From positions 13,611,001 to 13,675,000 of the forward strand of contig OZ020305.1 of the NCBI GenBank assembly GCA_963971305.1: DNA of 64,000 nucleotides. Direction: 5' to 3'. Below are positions 1-9,970 of this stretch, one piece after another. The position numbers and the translations under genes are program-made. The first letter of the stretch is position 1. Each line of letters opens with the position of its first letter. The notes below the pieces were generated by a model that ran no database searches, was not told where the DNA came from, and saw only the letters and a program-made list of their open reading frames with translations. This DNA is from Arcuatula senhousia (taxonomy: Eukaryota; Mollusca; Bivalvia; Mytilida; Mytilidae).

Positions 1-659
1 ATTCTTTATCTAGCCATGCAATTTACTCTAATTCATGATTATTTATATGGCTAATAGTATCAGCAACCTTTACCAGACTGAGATTATCTGTTATCTTCAG
101 TTAATTGAGAAATAATCAACATTTATTGTGCCAAGGGGGCAATTTTCAAAGGCCGTGTGTGTGCGCACCATGAAGACAGCCATGCGAATCAGAAATTTTT
201 AACCGACCATAGAGCAGATGATGAAAACATTTCAAGAAAATTATCAGTTTGATTGTAAAAATATTGTGTAACAAGTAAAATGAGCTCAAAGTTTTTCAAA
301 TTTACTTGTATAGGTAAATTTTTGCTCATAGAAAAATACTTTACTCAAACAAGTAAATTTTTGTTTACTGAAAGAAGTAAAATTCTGTTTACTTGTTTAA
401 GTGGGATCTCTGACTGATATAAGTAAAGTATCAAGTATAAATTTATTACGGAAAATTTTTGACTGATTTTTCTCTGATATATCTTCAGTATAATTTTCCT
501 AGCTTTCACCAGATTTTATAACTCAATTAAGCACTCAAACCACAAATAAGAGATTCAGCTATCCAGCAGGTACCTTATTTGATTTTTTATCATAGAATTT
601 TTTTCATAGAACTGATTATCACAGAAGGGTTAAATAAACGATGTTGAATCTGCTCTTAC
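1..659. other. ARHGAP19 intron, part
   Basis: Non-coding sequence between the last visible ARHGAP19 donor and the window edge. No exon is recognisable. Bases 268-430 hold a cluster of short AAGTAAA / TTTACTT motifs in both orientations, perhaps an eroded foldback repeat. Confidence 0.6.
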
Positions 660-869
660 CAACAATTTGGAGATGGGCTTCATAGTTTTTCTCTGTGAGG
701 AGTGGGTCAGGGAGTTCTCCAAGGTAATTCTTTAGCACTGTAGCACAATCATGAGGGGAGAAAGTCCCATCGTCCAGTGACGTCAGAGTACCATCACTCA
801 GCCACTGTTTCAGTAATCTCTGTCTAGCAACATTGCCTGTCTTTCTAAACAGACCCTCTGTAGTTATAT
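660..869 (-). CDS. ARHGAP19: ARHGAP19 exon with arginine finger
   Basis: A 210-bp exon with acceptor TTTCAG and donor GTAAGA. It encodes EGLFRKTGNVARQRLL (arginine finger in GLFR), a variable loop (SDGTLTSLDDGTFSPHD) and LGELPDPLLTEKNYEAHLQI, the conserved RhoGAP LGELPEPLLT block. It ends in phase 1; the next exon is outside the window. Confidence 0.9.
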
Positions 870-1999
870 CTGAAAGAGGTCATTTATTATTCTATTATGT
901 ATACTCATTTAGTTTTGTTAAATATGCATAGAAGAAACAATGTGTAAATATTTTTATTCTTTACGTTTACTAACTTTCTCCAGTTGATTTGAATCCAACA
1001 AAAGGGAAAGTTCATGATTTCTTACAACCAATAACTTGTCAATCAATGTACATGGAAATTATCTCTAATTAACAAAATTGATACATGTACCTACAATTAA
1101 TTAAAAGTACTTTTTCCAATAGACCTTTTACCAAAATGAGTAGAAAACGAAATTATGTATAAAATTGAAAACAGGAAAGTGGAATTAATGTACATGAAAC
1201 AACATCTATAAATTCAAAGCAGCGGCCATTTTTAAATTAGCAAAAAAGACTGACAGCAAACCGTGATATGTTGGCCTCAGTCAACGTATAAATCACGCTC
1301 ATTTATAAACTCCAAAAATTACTCAAACACACAATTCATTACACATTGCTAATCATCTGAGCTACAGTTAGAAGTCATCCCCCCTTTTTTTTTAACATAT
1401 ACAATTTTTCCACAAAAGTCTTTTCTTTATCATAATGACTTACTTTCTTGCCTGCCCAAGAACTCGATGAGTTTATAAATTATGGCAACATTCTCTGAGG
1501 TCAAAGGTGAACCAAATAAAGAGGACTGTTTATCACCTACAAATAAATGCACATTTAAATCTTGAAACTTTTACAAGTATAAACCTTAAACTCAAATTCA
1601 CATTAAACAAACTAAATAAGTAAAAACAAACTAATGATACTATAAATCATTAAAATTTTGAAGCAGTTTTGGGGTCATGAATATATTGAAGTAAAAATCA
1701 ATTTACAATTTAAAGAAATAATCCTGTGTCATTGCAGTTATAATACGAGTAATACGTTGACTTACTCTTTTTTCTTGAAAACGGTGTTGAAGACTTGCTC
1801 TTTCTCTGTTCTGTTCTTTCACATGATTTATTCTCTGAGAACATCTCATCTAGTTTAGCACCGTCAAGATCTAGAAGGAAGGATAAATGCATCCTCACCA
1901 AGGTCTGAAACTTCTCTGGCATGCAATTCTTAAGTCTGCATACATTTCTTTGGGCCTCCGACTGTCGTAACCTGATGGTTGGCGTCGACATGTCATGGG
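660..1999 (-). CDS. ARHGAP19: Rho GTPase-activating protein 19-like gene, 5' coding part (3 joined exons)
   Basis: RhoGAP proteins speed GTP hydrolysis on Rho-family GTPases; ARHGAP19 is known to act on RhoA during mitosis and cytokinesis. Three minus-strand exons (1999-1766, 1536-1444, 869-660) have canonical GT/AG borders and join at phase 1 each time without a stop. The product has an N-terminal helical segment (ending LDLDGAKLDEMFSE), then FGSPLTSENVAIIYKLIEFL, then EGLFRKTGNVARQRLL, and ends in LGELPDPLLTEKNYEAHLQI. These follow the order and spacing of vertebrate ARHGAP19 as I remember it. The Arg in GLFR is the expected catalytic arginine finger. The rest of the GAP domain and the tail lie beyond base 1. 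The N-terminus is shorter than the human one, and the true first exon is uncertain. Family is near certain; the orthologue call rests on recalled similarity. Confidence 0.85.
1444..1536 (-). CDS. ARHGAP19: ARHGAP19 exon, start of RhoGAP domain
   Basis: A 93-bp exon, phase 1 in and phase 1 out, with acceptor TTTGTAG and donor GTAAGT. It encodes FGSPLTSENVAIIYKLIEFL, matching the FGSPLT...IYQLIEYL start of the ARHGAP19 GAP domain. Confidence 0.88.
1766..1999 (-). CDS. ARHGAP19: ARHGAP19 N-terminal exon
   Basis: The acceptor TTTATTTACAG lies just before base 1999, and the donor GTAAGT follows base 1766 (exon ends in phase 1). The first in-frame Met is at 1991, but two further in-frame codons (His, Asp) lie between it and the acceptor. 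The exon may therefore continue from an upstream coding exon ending in phase 1. It encodes the segment aligned with the region before the GAP domain, and ends in a Lys/Ser-rich basic stretch. Confidence 0.85.
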
Positions 2000-4900
2000 C
2001 TGTAAATAAAAAGAGAAATATGTTACATTTTTAAATTTCTAAATAAAAAAATATTTGAAAAAGAGTTTGTAAAAATATTCTCAAATTAAACCTGAAACTT
2101 AATGCAATGTCAACAAAATTTAAGTTTTAATGAATAACAGATAAGAAAATATATATGAGACATGTAACAATTTTGTCAAAAAATTCATATTTGCAATCAA
2201 AAGGAATGCATCATCCTAAAAAAAAACTCCCTTCATTATTAAAACAAAATTTGTAAAATCCTGTAAATATAATAATATCTTTCTTAACTCACAGAAAACC
2301 ATAATATCTTCAGTAAATGACCAAGAAAAAAATCAAAAATCCCAAAACTAAAATTAAGCTTCCTCTCCAATTGCCAGTTAGAATTTCACAACTTTCATTC
2401 CAAATTTGCAAGATAACAACTGTGTTATGAAGTCAATTAAACAGATTTTATGGACTCTAAATAATCTCCTCACTGTGACAGAGGGGTCAAAATAACACTA
2501 AATACATTGAGAATGTTTACACCCCTACTGGGTTATTTTACTGTGTATTATTTTTGCCACTAATCTAGTGAGATTTCAAAGGATGTCATAGAAAAGCTTG
2601 CTAGTGTGAAATCGCAAGTTTATTGTCAACACATTTCAATGCAGGTCTGGTATCAATGTATAGAGAAGGTCAAGTAAAAGTCAAGTCTATAGAGGCAAAA
2701 ATCAAGTGATTGAGATCTAACAGGCACTATACAAAAACATCTGCAAAACCCATTAAAATGGCATAACTGACCATTTAATGAATTTCAAATGAGAATGAAC
2801 CAGTAAATTGTCTGACCAACATGTCCAAGGACCTGAGACTAATTGAAATGCACTGGATAAATGATGAAAATCCCTGGTCATGAGTTGAAAGAAATGTTTT
2901 AGCTATTACCAAGTTTATTCAAATAAGTGTTGATATTTTTTCAATATCATTTAAAAAAATATATATATATATAAACATCTTTGTGCATAAACAATGACAA
3001 TAATAAACTTGTGTATATTTAAAAAACATTACACTAACACTCAGATTGATAATTGAAATGAAAACTTTAGAAATAAGTTGTTAATCTATCAACATTTTTT
3101 TTCTTTCCTTTCAATTTTTTTAAAAATACTCTATATTCTCCTAATGCTTCTAGATTTTTTAAATGAAAATAAATTTTCACTTCTAAAACACCCACCAAGT
3201 AAATTGATACAAACTTGAAAACAAAAATTGAAAAAAGATGCCCATAAAATGACCTCTGGAGCAGTACAAAATACCTTAAACACTCAACAAATGACAGATA
3301 AATGAAAATTTATACTCTTATAGATAATATCTCTAAATCTTAATAAGAGGGGATAGTTTATCTCTACATCATCATAACTGTCCAAGTTCCCACCCCCAGG
3401 TTGTTTGTCCAAAAGATGTACACTGACATTGAAAACACACAAACCATTTAATTAACTGTAAAATGGCTTTTATAAACTAGCCTCCTTTGAAGTTTGCCAT
3501 CTTTTATGGCCTTCAATGTCCTGAGGCCAAATAATAGATCTATAATGAGTTTAGCCATTGTCATTTCAAATCAATTTTCACAACTTTGGCTCTTTGACTG
3601 CCAGGGTGGTTCACACATAGAAGAATTAGATTAATTCTGGAATTGATTTCTCTTAAGATTTCTTTGGAACTTTGAGTCCCTTGTGATATAATGTCACCCT
3701 GCATGCCTGGTGGCTAGGTCAGGTGGTGTTTATTTTAACATATGGCATCTTTTAAGGGGATGCTGGAACTGTCAGCTGCCCCCTGACTTTGTATAAATAA
3801 ATATTCTCTCTGTATATTTTATATGATGATGAAAGTACTACTGATGTCAAGCAGATTCATAAGACTTTATCATATCAAAGAAATAACAAAATACATATAA
3901 AATTTTTATTTTAAAATCCCTCCTCCAAAAAAGAGAAAAAAAAATGTACGAAAGAACTGATCAAATGACACAATCAAACATATTTGTTATTATTTCAAAT
4001 TGTCAAAGTTTTCACTTTTAATGAAAGTTGGATAGACGTAAACAACATACCTTTTAGTTTAAGTAAGTTTATCCTGCACAAAAAACTGAAGCTGCAACTT
4101 TTTTACAAGTTCTTGAAAAATAAACTGTTTAACAGGTAAATAAATTATTCAAAATGTAAAGTCCACGATTTTCTATGATATTTTTAGTGAGAATATTCAT
4201 GATATTTAGTTGATATCACTAGCAATTCATACATAAATTTATAAGAGTATTCTTTTACAAAATTATCATTCCGCCTGTGCTAACTTGGGACCACTTAGAA
4301 ATGCCATACAGGAATTATCCTGTAACTTTTAGAGAACCTTTCTTTTCTCATGAAAATACAGAAATCCTAAACAGAATAATTCCATCATCATATTTCAATT
4401 TGGATAAAAATTCCCTTCATTATCAATTAAATACAGAATTTTATAAATAAATAATTGGGTCATCTTATTTCAATTCGAATAAAAAATCTCTTCATTATGA
4501 ATTTTCGGGTGATTAACATAGCCTCTCTACCCTCCCCAATCCTCTATTCTCAAGAGATCTCATTTCAATTTTTCATCCACAGATGTTCTGACAAAATCAC
4601 TAAAAAACTACTAAAACTCAAATTACTGACCACTTCAGACACTTAAAATGTCAAATAAAGAGCCATTCTTCAAAATGAAAATTATAATCATCCACTTCTA
4701 CCAAAAATATTGAAATTTTTCAAATTAATCATTTTCTTTCCATCTCAGTGCATGAAGTATAGCCTAGCTGACCAGCACTTGAGAGGAAATTCCTGAATTT
4801 TTCAATTACTTCAACTCCTATGTGAAATGCACCAGAAAATTAAAGTTTATTTCTGCAGACAGCTCAAGGCCTTGCAGATCATTATTTCTACATCTCTGGG

Positions 4901-6989
4901 TAATTTATAGACAAGCCAATGGTTCTTTCTTTATCTCAGTGTAATGACTGATTGAAGATTAGGGACCTCTCCATAAATCATAGATAAGTGATGTCACAGG
5001 AACCATCCATAAACCACATAACAGCATTTATCTGACCCAGACAGTGAAATTAAAATTTTTAATTAATTTGATCTGCCAATTTAAATCCTTGGATAAGATT
5101 CCCTTGTTGATAAGAATGGCCCATTTAAACTCTTGCACTTCATGGTGAAGTAAACTTGTTAAACATCCAACCAAGGTTTTAATGTGAGATGCTGAGATTA
5201 GTTTACATAACAAATAGCTTCCAGAGCTAGAGGTCAGAAGGTTTCACTTCATAAGCCCTGTACAAACTGACCATTTTTCAGGGTCAACCTAGTGGTCACA
5301 AAGAGAGCCAAATTAAATTTTAAGCCTACTTCAAACAGTTTTCCAATTTATTTTCACCCATGTGTCATTTTCAATGTCCCATGTCATTTTCCAGTCAACA
5401 GAAAAATCACTTCCACTTTTCATTTAGGACATCAGAATGAATTGTGGTGATCATCCTCAACACCAATCAGTCTGTCAACAAATACAAATTACATGACTTC
5501 TTATAAAAGGGTTGTGAGAAAACGATCCAATTATAAATTGAATATCAATGACCTTTTGACCATCATTTTGACTATGGCTTTAAATCTACTTAGTTTAGCA
5601 TTGGTCATTTCGTCTCAGGGCCAAACAATTAATGGCTCACCAATGGGATCCACCCCATTTTTTTTCAAAACATTTTTAAAGAGGACAAATTGTGCACCAC
5701 TGTTATTAAAGAGATTTTAATTTGCACTGTCTACAGATCAACAGGTTAAAATCTATGGGTTTAGGAATGTTAAATAAAAGTGACCCGGGTGGCTGACCAG
5801 AGTTAAATACAGTGGCTGTAGACAGCAAACAAAACCCCAACGTGGCAATCATACCCCTTGTTATAATCCAATACAATTCTTGTTCTATTGTCATTGCTGC
5901 TCATAGTGATTCGGATAATAAAACTGTGGTGAAAAGCTTCAGAAGTCAGGTTAAGCCTTTCAATAAAGGGTGGATCAGGAAGGTTTTGATGGGAAAGGTA
6001 GCAGGTTAGGTCCATTGTTAAAAGTTTGCCTTCTTGGTGAAAGAAGAAAGACGACAGAAGTTATGTATACTATACATTGTATGTTGGTATAACATTTCTG
6101 AAGAAATAAAAAATGTTCTTTAGCTCTTATCTTATAAAACTTGTATTCAACATGTATGTAAGAGCAATCACATTATTTAAATCATTTTAAGTATGTACAT
6201 TTTTGAAAAAAAAAACTTTTCTATATTTCTTTCAATTTCCCTTTTGGCATTTTCTTTGAGTAATTGTGAGCTTTTCTTTCAAAACATGTACAAGTAGTTT
6301 TTGTCTGACATATTGGAGGGTCCAACAAAGTCAGTAACTGTTAGTCCCCCCTGAAGGGGGTAATAAAATTATGTAACTCTTTCATGATCAGATTTTTATG
6401 ATTCAAATTTGATTGATTGTATGGTAATAAATTATAAATGTCCACAGCTCCTGTTTCATTGTTTCAATGGTAATGGCATAGAAGATTAATTTACTGTCAA
6501 AATGATTAAAATTTTAAAATGTTAGACAGACAAAAAAAGTTACAGTCTAAATTTGCATTCAAAGTAAAATACATTTTGAAAGCATAATTCTAAACATATT
6601 TGTCCAAATGAACAACATGTATACCAAGGACATTATAAATGTGAAGTTCTTATAAAGATAGAATATTTCAAAATGTAGAATAACTTAGATACTTATCAAC
6701 CTTATCATTAACAGTGTACAAACATGGTTTGAATATTACTTTGAAAGTCTAACTCATCCTCTGGACAAGAGATTTAACAGTAGTAAAAGATTAATCCATA
6801 TTTCCTGTTATAATGTGTAACAATGGATTTATCTAAACCTTATGTCCAGACATCAAAGTGATCTCTCAGTGTTTGTCAAACTTTGATTATAACTCCTGAT
6901 TCCCTGTTAATCCAATAATATTAGGAAATAATGAGTACATATGTTCTTAAAATACCCAAGTCTTATTCAAGTATCCCATATGGTCCTGA
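2000..6989. other. ARHGAP19 upstream intron or intergenic DNA
   Basis: About 5 kb of AT-rich DNA with no supportable exon, RNA gene or intact repeat. Open frames here are short and lack good splice sites or recognisable motifs. A short TA run lies near 2962-2974. Confidence 0.6.
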
Positions 6990-6994
6990 AAGTT

Positions 6995-7062
6995 CACAGT
7001 ATGTAAACCTGTGCGCCTGAAATGTCTTATTTATGTAAAATATGTACGCTTATTAACGTTTT
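6995..7062 (+). repeat. Left terminal inverted repeat of the 1.6-kb transposon
   Basis: The 68-bp sequence begins CACAGTATG and ends AACGTTTT. It is the inverse of 8521-8588 except for one base (TATG versus TTTG). Confidence 0.93.
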
Positions 7063-7453
7063 CGTGGGAAAATTGCCGAAGAGACAGTATGTCAGATAGG
7101 TTTTTTTTAATTCTTTTCTTCAAAACATCATTTATCATATTTGCTTATTGTAGGATTCTTTTCGTGAGTGATATAAAAAGTAGCCAATTCATGTTTTTGT
7201 GTGAAATAATCCATATAAGTCAAAATAATCTAGTTTTGAGTGAGACTTAGTGTATCCAATTTGTAAAAACAACTTTTTTTAGAGAAAACTTCAATATTGT
7301 ACGGCCAAACTTTTCCCGATAGTTTAAATTATCCCGAGATACATTGATATAAATTTTGGACGAATCAAGTTGTTTTATTATTGAGAAATTTTGGATTAAA
7401 GAAAAACAGCATTGTAGACTTTTTAATGTGTATTGTATTGTGTACTGTGCATC

Positions 7454-7993
7454 TTAATTTCGTAGTCTTTGTACTCTTTTTAACGTGAAAAACTGTGTCA
7501 GAGGTGGCTCAATTGTCCTCAATATAATAGTACTAATATCATAAAGTCTGAAAAACTGCAATATACACCCGAGGAGAATAGAAAGTAATTCAGATAGGTC
7601 ATCGCCCACTAGAGTTGCTTGATCTTTAGCGATTGGTTCTAAGCCCTGTATAGATAAATCAAGCATTTCCGCGGCAAGCTCATCTTCGTCTGAGCTTATC
7701 TCATTTGCGGAGGAGTAAACACTTAAAGTTGGTTTTGACCTTTTAATGACCTTGGGGCTCGGTGTCTGTATGGTTTTTGAGTCTTTAATAACTTTTTGAG
7801 GGTCATCACATACTATGTGCTTTCCAGCTAAGAAAAGTCGTGTATCCAATTGCTCCATTTTGTCACATAATTTTAGTTGTCTAAATTTAAAAACTTCCTG
7901 GGGGTGTTTGTTAATCAAATGTTCGGATACATCTTTAAAGGTTGTGAAGGTTTCTGGACAGTAATAGCAGCTGTAATTGCTGGATTGGTCCAT
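7454..7993 (-). CDS. Transposon-borne C2H2 zinc-finger protein (hypothetical)
   Basis: An open frame of about 179 codons, read from the Met at 7993. The frame is open further upstream, but that part is low-complexity. A TTTTAG acceptor-like sequence lies just before this Met, so an upstream non-coding exon is possible. A single C2H2 finger has pattern C-x2-C-x12-H-x4-H (CYYC near residue 9, HLINKH near 25-30). It is followed by a Lys/Ser/Pro-rich stretch and an acidic patch (SSDEDELAAEMLDLSIQGLE). No DDE catalytic core is visible. A possible donor (GGGTGTAT) follows LSILLG, so the last 30 or so residues may be intron read-through. It could be the N-terminal exon of a lost transposase or a captured host finger. 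Function unknown. Confidence 0.5.
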   Translation of the reverse strand: MDQSSNYSCYYCPETFTTFKDVSEHLINKHPQEVFKFRQLKLCDKMEQLDTRLFLAGKHIVCDDPQKVIKDSKTIQTPSPKVIKRSKPTLSVYSSANEISSDEDELAAEMLDLSIQGLEPIAKDQATLVGDDLSELLSILLGCILQFFRLYDISTIILRTIEPPLTQFFTLKRVQRLRN

Positions 7994-8520
7994 ATCACTA
8001 AAATACATTTTATTTAGATGAAAACACTTAAAATTTTTATAAAACTTTATAATTAAATAAAAAGTTACCGTAAGAATTCTAATCAAATTAACGTCAACAA
8101 GGATACAGTTTTATGTTTTTTGGCACATCAATAAGAGTAACAGTGACACTGTTTGAAGAATACAGTCAACAAAATCATCAAAGTGATATTATTTCTATTT
8201 AAGGGCAACTTAAAGTCCATTCTGCGTTCCCAATACGTTTCAACTTACCATATACGTGTTGTGTTTGAATATAAGTGTAAAAGATGCAGTTGCAACCATA
8301 CAATTGTGCGTATTTTGGTTACTATACATTCAATGGTACAACTTTATAAGGATATTACTCGTTTTTTTAAACACAATTTCCTTTATTTGAAAATTTGTTA
8401 TTGTACTTAAACCCGTATTGTACCTTTGATACTATTTTGAAGAGAACATGTAATGTAATTTTAATGGTAAATGAGAAAAAACCTACCAGAAAGGCCCATC
8501 AAAATAGACGTTTAGTCCTT

Positions 8521-8588
8521 AAAACGTTAATAAGCGTACAAATTTTACATAAATAAGACATTTCAGGCGCACAGGTTTACATACTGTG
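8521..8588 (-). repeat. Right terminal inverted repeat of the 1.6-kb transposon
   Basis: Inverse partner of 6995-7062. It is followed directly by the AAGTT target duplication. It lies about 0.5 kb upstream of the zinc-finger ORF start, where a promoter would be expected. Confidence 0.93.
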
Positions 8589-8593
8589 AAGTT

Positions 8594-9747
8594 GATAGCT
8601 TATAAATTGCAATATTATAACTTCTTTTCAAATAATAAGAAGTGGACAAATGTCACATAAATGGACTTTTCGCAAAACTTTACTAACACATATGCAAAGG
8701 ACTATCAGTATCTTGATAATTTTTCCCTGAAGAAAATTTTAAATTTCTTCAATCTCAGCTTTAGCTACATGCCCTTGTTCTAAAAGAGGAGAAAAGCAGA
8801 TGTTCAATGTTAAGGATCCTTGCTGTTAATGCTTTATTAAACATGCCTAATCCAAATGAGAAGTTAAAAATTTCATTAAAAATATCAAGCATTGTTAAAG
8901 GGTTTAAAGTTTAAATTAAAGAGACCAAATATCAAATTAAGAAATCTTAATTATTATTTTTTTCTCTAAATGGCAACATTTAGTTTCAAATAAATGGACA
9001 ATTAAAATAGAACAACACTATTTGTTGATAAGGTAAATTCTTTCATTCAATAAATTTTGAATAAAACATGTGTTGTTAAAGGATTGTTTTCATTGCTTTT
9101 GTTTTTTTTATGTAAACATCAACTGAACTGAATATTGACATTTTAAGAAAGCCTGTTCACATCTTAATCCTTCAAAATATTTCTAAACCATTGTCAAAGC
9201 TATATATTTGCATTTCTCAAGACTCAACCCATTGTGGTAGTAATATCTTGTATATTTGCAAACCCCTCCAAATTCAATCCCTAGCCATAAAATTTTTATT
9301 ACACCCAGGTGTAAACTGTGGGGGTATTAACATATAGGTGTGAACTCATGGGGGACAGGGGTCCAATTAACCAGGCTATTTAGTCTGGCCAGGGCCATAA
9401 AACAGTGTGACAAGATCTTGAAGGAAACCTTCAAAGGGCCAAGTCCAGATATCAGGCTGTGATAGGATGTACTAATCAAAATCACAATTCTTTAATGTCT
9501 ACAATGTTTTCATTGACTATGAGGAATTACTTACATAAATGGAATTTATTTTTGGATATTGCTTAATAATTTTTATATATTTTTCATTTTCATATATCTT
9601 CATCTGCAAAGACAGTTTAATGATATATATTTGTCCTTATTTTCAAAGACAGTTAATGATTAAATTCTAATAAGAAATGATTTGTTTTCTCTTTCAATCT
9701 ATTCCTCTTAAATTGTACATTGGTGTAAACTTGATGGTTTAAAATAA
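8594..9747. other. Non-coding DNA, no feature recognised
   Basis: AT-rich sequence without supportable exons or complete repeats. Confidence 0.5.
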
Positions 9748-9970
9748 AATACTGTGGTTTCAATATTATTTGTGGTTTTCTTGGGTTTTCTTGACCCACG
9801 AAATGGAATATTTACATTGATCTTAATGCTGACATAGACCTGTATATATTTATATACAGGTCTATGATGCTGAGGACTTCAGAACCACAAATTTAAGATT
9901 CTACAAATTATCCTTTTTCACTTAACCACAAAAATTGGTACCCACGAAAATAAATGAATCCACAGTATTT
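9748..9970. mobile_element. Foldback MITE with a perfect central palindrome
   Basis: The ends are inverted: AATACTGTGG with TTTCA at the left, and AATGAATCCACAGTATT at the right. Subterminal blocks are also inverted (TTTGTGG / CCACAAA and ACCCACGAAA both ways). The centre holds a 34-nt palindrome (9833-9866) with 16-bp perfect arms. I recognise the phrase about an aaaaatgaatccacagta end from bivalve repeats in general, but give no family name. Confidence 0.7.
9833..9866. repeat. 34-nt palindrome, 16-bp perfect arms
   Basis: Arm CATAGACCTGTATATA, a 2-nt TT centre, then the exact inverse arm. Confidence 0.95.

Larger units (their letters stand above)
6990..8593. mobile_element. Complete DNA transposon, 68-bp inverted ends, 5-bp target duplication
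   Basis: The element runs 6995-8588 (1,594 bp) between direct repeats AAGTT at 6990-6994 and 8589-8593. Left (6995-7062) and right (8521-8588) ends are inverted copies, 68 bp long, with one mismatch. The ends begin CACAGTATGTAAACCTGTGC. It contains a minus-strand zinc-finger ORF but no recognisable DDE transposase, so it is probably non-autonomous, or an internally deleted copy keeping the first exon of a longer gene. A 5-bp duplication and CACAGT-type tips are reminiscent of Transib/RAG-like elements, but the TIR is longer and the target is not GC-rich. The superfamily is therefore not assigned. Confidence 0.9.

Noticed and set aside
5803..6015. Overlapping frames on both strands near 5.8-6.0 kb
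   Set aside because: Opposite-strand shadows of one another without motifs or splice sites.
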